Shown here: positions 1 through 5,441 of the stretch, in pieces
How positions within the stretch are numbered: the first letter of the stretch is position 1
Layout of the letters: each line of letters begins with the position of its first letter
Assembly (NCBI GenBank): GCA_012518155.1
Contig: JAAYTC010000001.1
Coordinates: 1 to 8,009, forward strand
Direction: 5' to 3'
DNA from: Bacteroidales bacterium
GTDB taxonomy: Bacteria > Bacteroidota > Bacteroidia > Bacteroidales > Dysgonomonadaceae
Length of the DNA stretch: 8,009 bases
Notes under the pieces: generated by a model
The model's input: the letters and a program-made list of their open reading frames with translations, nothing else
Told to the model about the DNA's origin: nothing
The model's database searches: none
Position numbers and translations under genes: made by a program

Positions 1-10
1 GAAAATACCA

Positions 11-47
11 TTCTTCCATTTTGGGGAGAAAAATTAACTTGGAAGAA
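11..47 (-). terminator. Possible stem-loop terminator downstream of fbaB
   Basis: Inverted repeat TTCTTCC (11-17) and GGAAGAA (41-47). A second inner pairing, ATTTT (18-22) with AAAAT (30-34), leaves a 7-nt loop and a 6-nt bulge. In the fbaB direction it begins about 24 nt after the stop codon and is followed by a short T-rich run (TATTTTC) reaching the window edge. The stem is AT-rich and bulged, so this is a weak call. It could also serve a convergent gene lying outside the window. Confidence 0.3.
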
Positions 48-71
48 CGGAAAATTGTATTGAAAGAAATA

Positions 72-1130
72 TTACGCGAGGGTGATCGCGCTGTCCAAAT
101 AAACATCTTGGATGGCGCGGATCAACTCGACCCCCTCCTCCATCGGTTTTTGGAAGGCCTTGCGCCCGGCTATAAGCCCTATTCCCCCGGCCCGTTTGTT
201 CACGACGGCGGTATAAACCGCTTCAGACAGGTCGGTCTCGCCACGCGATTCTCCTCCTGAATTGATCAACCCGATCCGGCCCATATAACCATTGATCACT
301 TGATAACGGCATAGATCAATCGGGTGATCGGAACTGAGCCGATCGTACATGCCGGGATTTGTCTTCCCGAAACCAATCGCTTTGAATCCCCCGTTGTTGG
401 TGGGCAGTTTCTGCTTGATGATATCGGCCTTGATTGTCACACCGAGATGATCGGCCTGCCCCGTGAGGTCGGCCGCGTTATGATAGTCTACCCCATCCTT
501 TTTGAAATCGTTGTTGCGTAGGTAACACCACAAGATGGTGCCCATCCCCAGTTCGTGCGCGTACTCGAACGCCTCAGCCACCTCCACTATTTGACGGCGG
601 CTCTCTTCCGACCCGAAGTAGATGGTAGCACCCACGGCAGCGGCACCCATGTTCCACGCCTCCTCGACGGAGCCAAAAAGCACTTGGTTATAAGAGTTGG
701 GATAGGTGAGCAGCTCGTTGTGATTGAGTTTTACCACGAAGGGAATTTTATGGGCATATTTTCTAGCTACAGACGCCAACACGCCAAACGTGGATGCCAC
801 CGCATTGCACTCCGCTTCGATGGCCAGTTTAACGATATTCTCCGGATCGAAATATTGTGGATTAGGAGCAAACGAGGCCCCAGCGGTATGCTCGATCCCC
901 TGATCCACCGGTAGGATCGATAAATAACCGGTATTCGCTAAACGTCCATGAGCAAATAGCCGCTGTAGGTTGTTCAACGTCGGAATATTCCGGTCGGAGT
1001 CGATCCACAACCTATCAATTACATCGGGTCCCGTGGTATGAATCAACGATTTGTCGACTGTCTTGCTCTCGTGATTCAAGAGGTATTCACTCTGATCTCC
1101 TAAAAGTTGTGTGATTGTAGAGTTTGCCAT
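72..1130 (-). CDS. fbaB: Class I fructose-bisphosphate aldolase (FbaB/DhnA type)
   Basis: Cytoplasmic enzyme that reversibly cleaves fructose 1,6-bisphosphate into dihydroxyacetone phosphate and glyceraldehyde 3-phosphate through a lysine Schiff base, without metal. The 352 residues match the E. coli FbaB length (350) and follow it closely from end to end. Visible landmarks are PVDQGIEH (74-81), VKLNHNELL (133-141), YFGSEESRRQ (171-180), the region ADIIKQK (235-241) in which K239 is the likely Schiff-base lysine, INSGGESRG (289-297), and the phosphate-binding stretch AGGIGLIAGRKAFQKP (314-329). The ATG at 1130 gives an N-terminus aligned with FbaB (ITQLLG). No Shine-Dalgarno precedes it, as is usual in Bacteroidetes. 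It lies 83 bp downstream of gdhA on the same strand. That gap holds the gdhA 3' hairpin and a weaker 6-bp dyad (1154-1159 with 1172-1177). I see no convincing promoter of its own (best is TAAACTTG at 1146-1139, one mismatch), so readthrough from gdhA remains possible. Confidence 0.96.
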   Translation of the reverse strand: MANSTITQLLGDQSEYLLNHESKTVDKSLIHTTGPDVIDRLWIDSDRNIPTLNNLQRLFAHGRLANTGYLSILPVDQGIEHTAGASFAPNPQYFDPENIVKLAIEAECNAVASTFGVLASVARKYAHKIPFVVKLNHNELLTYPNSYNQVLFGSVEEAWNMGAAAVGATIYFGSEESRRQIVEVAEAFEYAHELGMGTILWCYLRNNDFKKDGVDYHNAADLTGQADHLGVTIKADIIKQKLPTNNGGFKAIGFGKTNPGMYDRLSSDHPIDLCRYQVINGYMGRIGLINSGGESRGETDLSEAVYTAVVNKRAGGIGLIAGRKAFQKPMEEGVELIRAIQDVYLDSAITLA

Positions 1131-1184
1131 AATTTGTACAAGTTTAATGGTGTAGTAATGAATAAATAACGATTACTCTATATA

Positions 1185-1213
1185 TCGAACAAATTGGATG
1201 GCAATTGGTTCGA
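1185..1213 (-). terminator. Hairpin directly after the gdhA stop codon
   Basis: TCGAAC (1185-1190) pairs with GTTCGA (1208-1213), and after one mismatch AATTG (1192-1196) pairs with CAATT (1202-1206), leaving a 5-nt loop. This is an 11-pair stem with a single mismatch. It begins at the base next to the gdhA TAA (1216-1214). AT-rich sequence (TATATAG...) follows in the direction of transcription, but there is no clean T-run. It may be a terminator or a 3'-end stabiliser separating gdhA from fbaB. The pairing is directly visible; the role is inferred. Confidence 0.5.
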
Positions 1214-2551
1214 TTACACGACCCCCTGCGCCATCATGGCGTTGGCTACCTTTATGAAACCGGCAATATTGGCTCCTTTCACGTAGTTGATATAGTCGCC
1301 ATTTTTACCGTGAGTCACACACTGCTCGTGAATATCGCTCATGATCTGGTGCAACCACTTGTCCACCTCCTCGTTGCTCCAGGAAATATGCATCGCGTTC
1401 TGCGTCATCTCCAAACCAGAACAGGCCACGCCGCCCGCGTTGACCGCCTTGCCGGGTCCAAACAACATTTCATTTTCCAAGAAATAATCCACTGCCTCGG
1501 CGGTACATCCCATGTTGGAAACCTCCGCCACGAGGATGGCCCCGTTGGCCTTTAACTGTTTGGCATCTTCCAAGTTCAACTCGTTCTGGATGGCACATGG
1601 TAACGCGATATCTACTTTCAGCTCCCATGGTTTCTTACCGGGATAAAACACCACCTCTGGAAATTCTTCGGCATAGGGAGCTACCACGTCGTTCCCCGAA
1701 TCGCGCAACTCCAACATATAAGCGATCTTTTCAGGGGTGTTGATCCCCGTTTCGTCGTAAATATAACCATCGGGACCAGAGATGGCCACTACTTTCGCGC
1801 CTAATTCTGTCGCCTTTGTCACCGCGCCCCACGCCACGTTTCCGAAGCCGGAGACCGCTACCGTTTTTCCTTTCAAGTCGATCCCATGCGCGGCGCACAT
1901 CTTCTCCACGAAGTAAAGCGCGCCAAAGCCGGTCGCTTCAGGACGTAAACGGGAACCACCGAACGATAAACCTTTTCCGGTGAAGGTTCCCGTGTGGGCA
2001 CGGGCCAATTTCTTGTACATGCCAAACATGTACCCCACCTCGCGGGCACCCACCCCTATGTCCCCAGCGGGCACATCGGTATCGGGGCCTAAATCACGCC
2101 ATAGCTCGGTAACGAATGCTTGGCAAAAGCGCATGATCTCCGACTGAGAACGCCCCTTGGGTGAGAAATCCGACCCGCCCTTTCCACCGCCCATGGGGAG
2201 CGTGGTAAGCGCGTTTTTAAACGTTTGCTCGAAACCTAAAAATTTGAGGGACGAGAGCGAAACAGAAGGGTGGAAACGAATCCCCCCCTTGTAAGGGCCA
2301 ATGGCCCCGTTGAACTGTACACGGTAACCAATATTCACATGCACTTGTCCATTATCATCGGTCCAAGGTACTCGAAACGTGAAAATCCGATCGGGTTCCA
2401 CGATACGTTCCACGATCGCGGCTTTTTCAAACTCGGGATGACGGTTATACACCTCTTCGATTGAAGTCAATACCTCTCTTACTGCTTGCAGGTACTCCGA
2501 CTCGCCCGGATGTCTCATCTCGAGCTTTGTCATAATGTCGTTCACTTTCAT
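1214..2551 (-). CDS. gdhA: Glutamate dehydrogenase, hexameric family I (GdhA)
   Basis: Reversible reductive amination of 2-oxoglutarate with ammonium to L-glutamate, in the cytoplasm. The 445 residues fit the hexameric ~50-kDa bacterial class. The N-terminal substrate domain carries YKGGIRFHP (87-95) and TLPMGGGKGGSDF (117-129). Lysines K88, K112 and K124 correspond to E. coli GdhA K92, K116 and K128, with K124 the catalytic one. PAGDIGVGAREVGYMFG (161-177) contains the catalytic aspartate D164. The Rossmann domain has VSGFGNVA (233-240) and AISGPDGYI (256-264). The substrate serine is S378 in GGVACSGLEM. Absence of an acid at the end of the second Rossmann strand suggests NADP(H), but a Bacteroides family-I enzyme has been reported to use both cofactors, so specificity is open. 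The start at 2551 aligns with the family; M7 is an alternative. The leader is long and structured (see 2573-2750), and a hairpin follows the stop. Confidence 0.97.
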   Translation of the reverse strand: MKVNDIMTKLEMRHPGESEYLQAVREVLTSIEEVYNRHPEFEKAAIVERIVEPDRIFTFRVPWTDDNGQVHVNIGYRVQFNGAIGPYKGGIRFHPSVSLSSLKFLGFEQTFKNALTTLPMGGGKGGSDFSPKGRSQSEIMRFCQAFVTELWRDLGPDTDVPAGDIGVGAREVGYMFGMYKKLARAHTGTFTGKGLSFGGSRLRPEATGFGALYFVEKMCAAHGIDLKGKTVAVSGFGNVAWGAVTKATELGAKVVAISGPDGYIYDETGINTPEKIAYMLELRDSGNDVVAPYAEEFPEVVFYPGKKPWELKVDIALPCAIQNELNLEDAKQLKANGAILVAEVSNMGCTAEAVDYFLENEMLFGPGKAVNAGGVACSGLEMTQNAMHISWSNEEVDKWLHQIMSDIHEQCVTHGKNGDYINYVKGANIAGFIKVANAMMAQGVV

Positions 2552-2572
2552 ACGATTAAAATCTAGACAGAA

Positions 2573-2627
2573 CGAGTTATGTTTGAAACAATGGATATCT
2601 TGATGTTCAACATTGCCTCATAACTCG
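2573..2627 (-). promoter_or_regulatory. Stem-loop in the gdhA 5' leader
   Basis: CGAGTTATG (2573-2581) is the exact reverse complement of CATAACTCG (2619-2627). Inside it CAATG (2589-2593) pairs with CATTG (2611-2615) across an asymmetric 7/3-nt internal loop. The structure ends 21 nt before the gdhA ATG. Two small perfect dyads also sit in it, GTTT-G-AAAC (2581-2589) and ATGTT-C-AACAT (2603-2613). It may act as a leader RNA structure affecting gdhA translation or mRNA stability, or as DNA operator sites. The pairing is seen; the function is inferred. Confidence 0.45.
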
Positions 2628-2641
2628 CCTTGATGCTTGTT

Positions 2642-2710
2642 TTATGCGTTTATTAATTTATAGTATGTTGTCTGCAAGAATAACATGTACTCTTTTTGCA
2701 GTTGTTTCAT
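2642..2710 (-). CDS. Possible 22-residue leader peptide upstream of gdhA
   Basis: An ATG at 2710 opens 22 sense codons closed by TAA (2644-2642). The peptide begins MKQLQKEYMLFLQ and is rich in Gln (3), Tyr (3) and Leu (4). It would lie in the gdhA transcript if that begins near 2736, as the -7 box implies, and it ends about 90 nt before the gdhA start. Codons 4-5 and 12-13 form the two arms of the dyad at 2672-2701. The length is easily reached by chance in AT-rich DNA and there is no Shine-Dalgarno, so this is only a candidate uORF. Confidence 0.18.
   Translation of the reverse strand: MKQLQKEYMLFLQTTYYKLINA
2672..2701 (-). promoter_or_regulatory. Dyad CTGCAA-n18-TTGCAG in the gdhA leader
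   Basis: CTGCAA (2672-2677) and TTGCAG (2696-2701) are perfect inverted repeats. Read as plus-strand RNA, pairing extends to 9 bp with one G-U; read as gdhA mRNA, a mismatch follows the 6-bp arm. The short palindrome ACATGT lies in the centre. It sits about 35-65 nt downstream of the predicted gdhA start site, so it could be a repressor operator or a leader hairpin. No regulator can be named from sequence. Confidence 0.3.
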
Positions 2711-2742
2711 GCTGAAATGAACTTTATAGTGATTCAAAACGG

Positions 2743-2750
2743 CAAAGATA
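2743..2750 (-). promoter_or_regulatory. Predicted gdhA promoter -7 box (TATCTTTG)
   Basis: On the minus strand positions 2750-2743 read TATCTTTG, an exact match to the Bacteroidetes housekeeping sigma consensus TAnnTTTG. A start site about 7 nt further would give a leader near 185 nt. The -33 element is not convincing: the nearest TTG lies only about 12 nt upstream instead of about 20. The call rests on the -7 box, the position and the lack of a better match on this strand. Confidence 0.45.
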
Positions 2751-2901
2751 AAGAATATTTCACAATAATCGGGCTATAATCTTTCTTTTTCATCTAAATC
2801 CCACCTCTTTCCTTGCATTTCGTCACTAAACACTATTCATCGATGATTTTCAGTTCGTAAAGCTGCAGTTCTACGTGATAACGAAATAGCCAGAAAGAAA
2901 G

Positions 2902-2933
2902 TTTCGAGTTTTAACATATAAATGTTACTTTTG
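2902..2933 (+). promoter_or_regulatory. Predicted promoter for the trmB-mrp-Nudix-TPR operon
   Basis: TACTTTTG (2926-2933) is an exact TAnnTTTG -7 box. Twenty nt upstream, TTTC (2902-2905) matches three of four bases of the -33 TTTG element, at the spacing expected for Bacteroidetes promoters. Transcription would start near 2940 and give a leader of about 75 nt before trmB. No other promoter was noted between the downstream genes, so it may drive all four. Confidence 0.5.
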
Positions 2934-3014
2934 TGAGGCAGCATGTTGGGTATTGACCCGGCAGTTTAACGCGGCGGTATGGTTGAATGCAATTAGTGAA
3001 AGTAAGCAGGTAAA

Positions 3015-3752
3015 ATGGCAAAAAATAAATTGGCTAAGTTCGCGGATATGGCCTCTTATAGCAACGTGTTCCAATACGATTACGAGCAACTAAAAGAGAA
3101 GGGATTCCCATTGAAAGGAAAATGGCACACCCATTTTGGCAACGATAACGCTATCATACTTGAACTGGGATGTGGTAAAGGGGAGTATACCGTTGGCCTG
3201 GCTAAAAAGTTCCCGCGTAAAAACTTTATCGGGATGGATATAAAAGGGGCTCGTATGTGGACCGGGGCCACCCAAGCACTTGACGAGGAGATCAACAACG
3301 CGGCGTTCGTAAGGACACACGTGGAGCTTCTTCGCCATTTTTTCGAGGAAAACGAAGTTTCGGAAATATGGATCACATTTCCTGACCCGCAAATGAAAAA
3401 GGTAAACAAACGACTTACCTCTACACGCTTCATGAAAGAGTATGGCCGGGTGTTGAAAGAGGGTGGTATCGTGCACTTGAAAACCGACAGTAATTTCCTC
3501 TACCGGTATACCCAAGAGATGATCCTTGAAAACCGCCTTGAAGTTTTGTTCGAAACTGACGATCTTTACGGGTCTAACCTGGAGGACGAAATACTCGGCA
3601 TCCAAACTTTTTATGAACAACAATGGCGCGAACGAGGTTTTAGTATCAAATACACACGTTTTATATGTCCGAAAAACTGGAATTGGGTGGAACCCGACGT
3701 CGAAATTGAAAAAGACGACTATCGCAGCTTCGGGCGCAATGCGAGAGTATAA
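3015..3752 (+). CDS. trmB: tRNA (guanine-N7-)-methyltransferase TrmB
   Basis: S-adenosylmethionine-dependent enzyme that makes m7G at position 46 of tRNA variable loops; a cytoplasmic Rossmann-fold methyltransferase. The 245 residues are near the usual family length. Motif I is ILELGCGKGE (48-57), followed by the ribose-binding acid D75 in GMDIKGARMW (73-82). The family signature FPDPQMKK (122-129) carries D124 and K128/K129, and HLKTD (154-158) follows. The N-terminus MAKNKLAKFADMASY and the C-terminal YEQQW (200-204) and EPDVEIE (226-232) segments agree with the Bacteroides form as I know it, which fixes the start at 3015. There is no clear Shine-Dalgarno. It is first in a same-strand run with mrp 22 nt downstream. 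Confidence 0.96.
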   Translation: MAKNKLAKFADMASYSNVFQYDYEQLKEKGFPLKGKWHTHFGNDNAIILELGCGKGEYTVGLAKKFPRKNFIGMDIKGARMWTGATQALDEEINNAAFVRTHVELLRHFFEENEVSEIWITFPDPQMKKVNKRLTSTRFMKEYGRVLKEGGIVHLKTDSNFLYRYTQEMILENRLEVLFETDDLYGSNLEDEILGIQTFYEQQWRERGFSIKYTRFICPKNWNWVEPDVEIEKDDYRSFGRNARV

Positions 3753-3774
3753 TCAACAATTATCAAATCAAACT

Positions 3775-4884
3775 ATGGCAATTTATCCACAACTCATTAT
3801 AGATGCACTGAAAAACGTGCGATACCCTGGAACGGGGCAAGACATCGTGTCGGCCGGGATGGTAGCCGACGACATCCGAATTGAGGGGATGAAAGTGAGC
3901 TTCTCGCTCGTCACTGAAAGGACGAACGATCCGTTTATCCGTTCGCTGGTTAAAATGGCCGAACAGGCCGTGCTAACATACGCCGATAAAGATATCGATA
4001 TCGTTGGAAACATCTCCGTGAAATCGAAACAACCTCCTCGCCCCGAGTTGCCGCAATTATTACCCGGGGTGAAAAATATAATCGCGGTGGCGTCGGGAAA
4101 AGGGGGGGTCGGAAAAAGCACGGTCTGCACCAACCTGGCCGTGGCACTCGCGAACAAGGGCTACAAGGTGGGACTCCTGGATGCTGATATCTTTGGCCCT
4201 TCGGTACCCAAAATGTTGGGTGTTGAAGAAGCGGCCCCCGCCGTCGAAAAAAAGGAAGGCCGCGAGCTGATTGTACCGATTGAGAATCATGGAGTAAAAA
4301 TGCTTTCCATCGGTTTCTTCGTGAAAAAAGAAGACGCCGTGGTGTGGCGCGGCGCGATGGCGAGCAACGCCATAAAACAGCTGATCGGTGATGCCGACTG
4401 GGGAGAGTTGGACTACTTCTTGATCGATTTTCCCCCGGGTACAAGTGATATCCACCTCACGCTGGTGCAGACCATCCCTATCACCGGTGCCGTGATCGTG
4501 AGTACCCCTCAAGAGGTGGCACTGGCAGATGCTCGCAAGGGAATTAGCATGTTCGCCGGCGATAAAGTAAATGTGCCCATCTTGGGATTGGTGGAGAACA
4601 TGGCATGGTTTACCCCGGCTGAGCTTCCCGAAAACAGGTATTACATCTTTGGAAAGGACGGGGGAAAACAGTTGGCCGAGGAGTTGGGACATTCGCTCCT
4701 GGGACAGATTCCTATCGTGCAAAGCATTCGAGAAGGAGGGGACGACGGAACACCGGTGGCTCTCTCTGAAAACAGCATCACCGGGATGGCATTTTCGACG
4801 TTGGCCGAGCAAGTGGTCGATGCCGTTGAGAAGCGAAACCGAGATTTGCCAAGGACAGGGGTAGTGGAAATTACGCGGAGATAA
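3775..4884 (+). CDS. mrp: Mrp/ApbC-type P-loop ATPase, iron-sulfur cluster carrier family, lacking CxxC
   Basis: MRP/ParA-family ATPase; characterised relatives (ApbC, Nbp35, Ind1) bind and transfer iron-sulfur clusters in the cytoplasm. Domains: an N-terminal MIP18/DUF59-like region (about 5-82) and a P-loop domain (about 100-345). Seen are the deviant Walker A SGKGGVGKST (107-116) with signature K109, switch LLDADIFGPS (134-143), WRGAMASNAIKQLIGDADW (191-209), and Walker B YFLIDFPPGTSD (214-225). Where E. coli Mrp has its C-terminal CxxC, this protein reads NMAWFTPAELPENRYYIFG (275-293) with no cysteine; the only cysteine in all 369 residues is C118. The Bacteroides homologues I recall share this sequence. 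The reading frame is open back to 3526 inside trmB, but the ATG at 3775 gives the family N-terminus (YPQLIIDALKNVRYPGTG); an ATG at 3739, overlapping trmB, is less likely. The Nudix gene follows 17 nt later. Confidence 0.93.
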   Translation: MAIYPQLIIDALKNVRYPGTGQDIVSAGMVADDIRIEGMKVSFSLVTERTNDPFIRSLVKMAEQAVLTYADKDIDIVGNISVKSKQPPRPELPQLLPGVKNIIAVASGKGGVGKSTVCTNLAVALANKGYKVGLLDADIFGPSVPKMLGVEEAAPAVEKKEGRELIVPIENHGVKMLSIGFFVKKEDAVVWRGAMASNAIKQLIGDADWGELDYFLIDFPPGTSDIHLTLVQTIPITGAVIVSTPQEVALADARKGISMFAGDKVNVPILGLVENMAWFTPAELPENRYYIFGKDGGKQLAEELGHSLLGQIPIVQSIREGGDDGTPVALSENSITGMAFSTLAEQVVDAVEKRNRDLPRTGVVEITRR

Positions 4885-4890
4885 CAACAA

Positions 4891-4897
4891 GGAGGAG
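4891..4897 (+). promoter_or_regulatory. Strong Shine-Dalgarno for the Nudix gene
   Basis: GGAGGAG lies 4 nt before the ATG at 4902, close to a full anti-SD complement. It supports that start. It stands out because the other starts in this window have no comparable motif, in keeping with the general avoidance of SD sequences in Bacteroidetes. Confidence 0.6.
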
Positions 4898-4901
4898 AAC
4901 A

Positions 4902-5441
4902 ATGACACATCCGTTTCACGACTTTCTGTTTTGCCCCAAATGTGGCTCGAGTCGCTTCCGGGAGAACAACGAGAAATCAAAAAAATGCAGCGACTGTGGA
5001 TTCACCTATTACTTCAACTCGTCGACCGCGGTGGTGGCGGTCATCGAAAACAACAAAGAAGAAGTATTGGTGGCCCGTCGCGCTAAAGATCCCGCGAAGG
5101 GTACACTGGATCTACCGGGCGGATTCGTGGATACGTTCGAAACCGCCGAAGAAGCAATGGAGCGAGAAGTTATGGAAGAAACGGGCTTATCGATATTTTC
5201 GTCGCGATACCTGTTCTCGATTCCAAATATTTATCTATATTCGGGATTTGAAGTGCACACCGTTGATCTCTTCTTTCAATGCAAGATTGACGATTTCAGC
5301 GGACTTAAAGCACAGGATGATGTATCGGAACTACTATTTATCAGGAGGGAGGAGCTTGAACCTGCCGATTTCGGGCTGATATCGATTCAAAAAGCGATCA
5401 AAAAAATAGTCTCAGACACTGAAAACAATATAACCATATGA
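4902..5441 (+). CDS. Nudix hydrolase with N-terminal zinc ribbon
   Basis: Probably hydrolyses a nucleoside diphosphate linked to another moiety, using Mg2+ or Mn2+ in the cytoplasm; the substrate is unknown. The 179 residues carry a four-cysteine zinc ribbon, CPKC (11-14) and CSDC (29-32), then a beta region (VVAVIENNKEEVLVARRA) and a perfect Nudix box GX5EX7REUXEEXGU at 74-96, with G74, E80, R88, E89, E92, E93 and G95. The ribbon-plus-Nudix layout resembles NADH pyrophosphatase NudC. However, the NADH-specific SQPWPFPxS motif expected after the box is absent (the protein reads SIPNIYLYSG at 106-115), and the long NudC N-terminal domain is missing. NAD(H) specificity therefore should not be assumed. 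The start is supported by the strong Shine-Dalgarno. Its TGA overlaps the ATG of the TPR gene (ATGA), suggesting translational coupling. Confidence 0.92.
   Translation: MTHPFHDFLFCPKCGSSRFRENNEKSKKCSDCGFTYYFNSSTAVVAVIENNKEEVLVARRAKDPAKGTLDLPGGFVDTFETAEEAMEREVMEETGLSIFSSRYLFSIPNIYLYSGFEVHTVDLFFQCKIDDFSGLKAQDDVSELLFIRREELEPADFGLISIQKAIKKIVSDTENNITI

Larger units (their letters stand above)
2552..3014. other. Divergent intergenic regulatory region, gdhA / trmB
   Basis: 463 bp of AT-rich DNA between oppositely oriented genes, with no gene that can be firmly supported. From left to right it contains a stem-loop (2573-2627), a dyad (2672-2701) inside a possible 22-codon leader ORF (2710-2642, minus), the gdhA -7 box (2743-2750), a featureless stretch (about 2760-2900) containing only a 10-bp palindrome TCATCGATGA (2837-2846), and the trmB promoter (2902-2933). 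The trmB leader after it has a 4-bp hairpin GGGT-ATTG-ACCC (2948-2959). No tRNA or recognised riboswitch was seen. Confidence 0.8.

Noticed and set aside
21..260. Plus-strand 79-codon ORF at the left edge
   Set aside because: Mostly antisense to the conserved C-terminal part of fbaB; no recognisable family.
1139..1146. TAAACTTG on the minus strand as an fbaB promoter
   Set aside because: One mismatch to TAnnTTTG, no -33 partner, and it would leave almost no leader before the fbaB start.
2775..2780. TATAAT on the plus strand
   Set aside because: Matches the E. coli -10 element, but Bacteroidetes promoters use TAnnTTTG, and no partner element is seen at suitable spacing.
2943..2969. 8-codon ORF (MLGIDPAV) in the trmB leader, and a 5-codon one at 2979-2996
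   Set aside because: Too short to separate from chance; the resemblance of LGIDP to the RuvC start is taken as coincidence.
3526..3774. 83-codon N-terminal extension of mrp, in frame back into trmB
   Set aside because: The extension overlaps conserved trmB sequence in another frame, and the family N-terminus begins at the ATG at 3775.
4060..4980. 306-codon minus-strand ORF opposite mrp and the Nudix start
   Set aside because: It is antisense to two well-recognised genes, its translation resembles no family I know, and it is explained by the codon pattern of the opposite strand.
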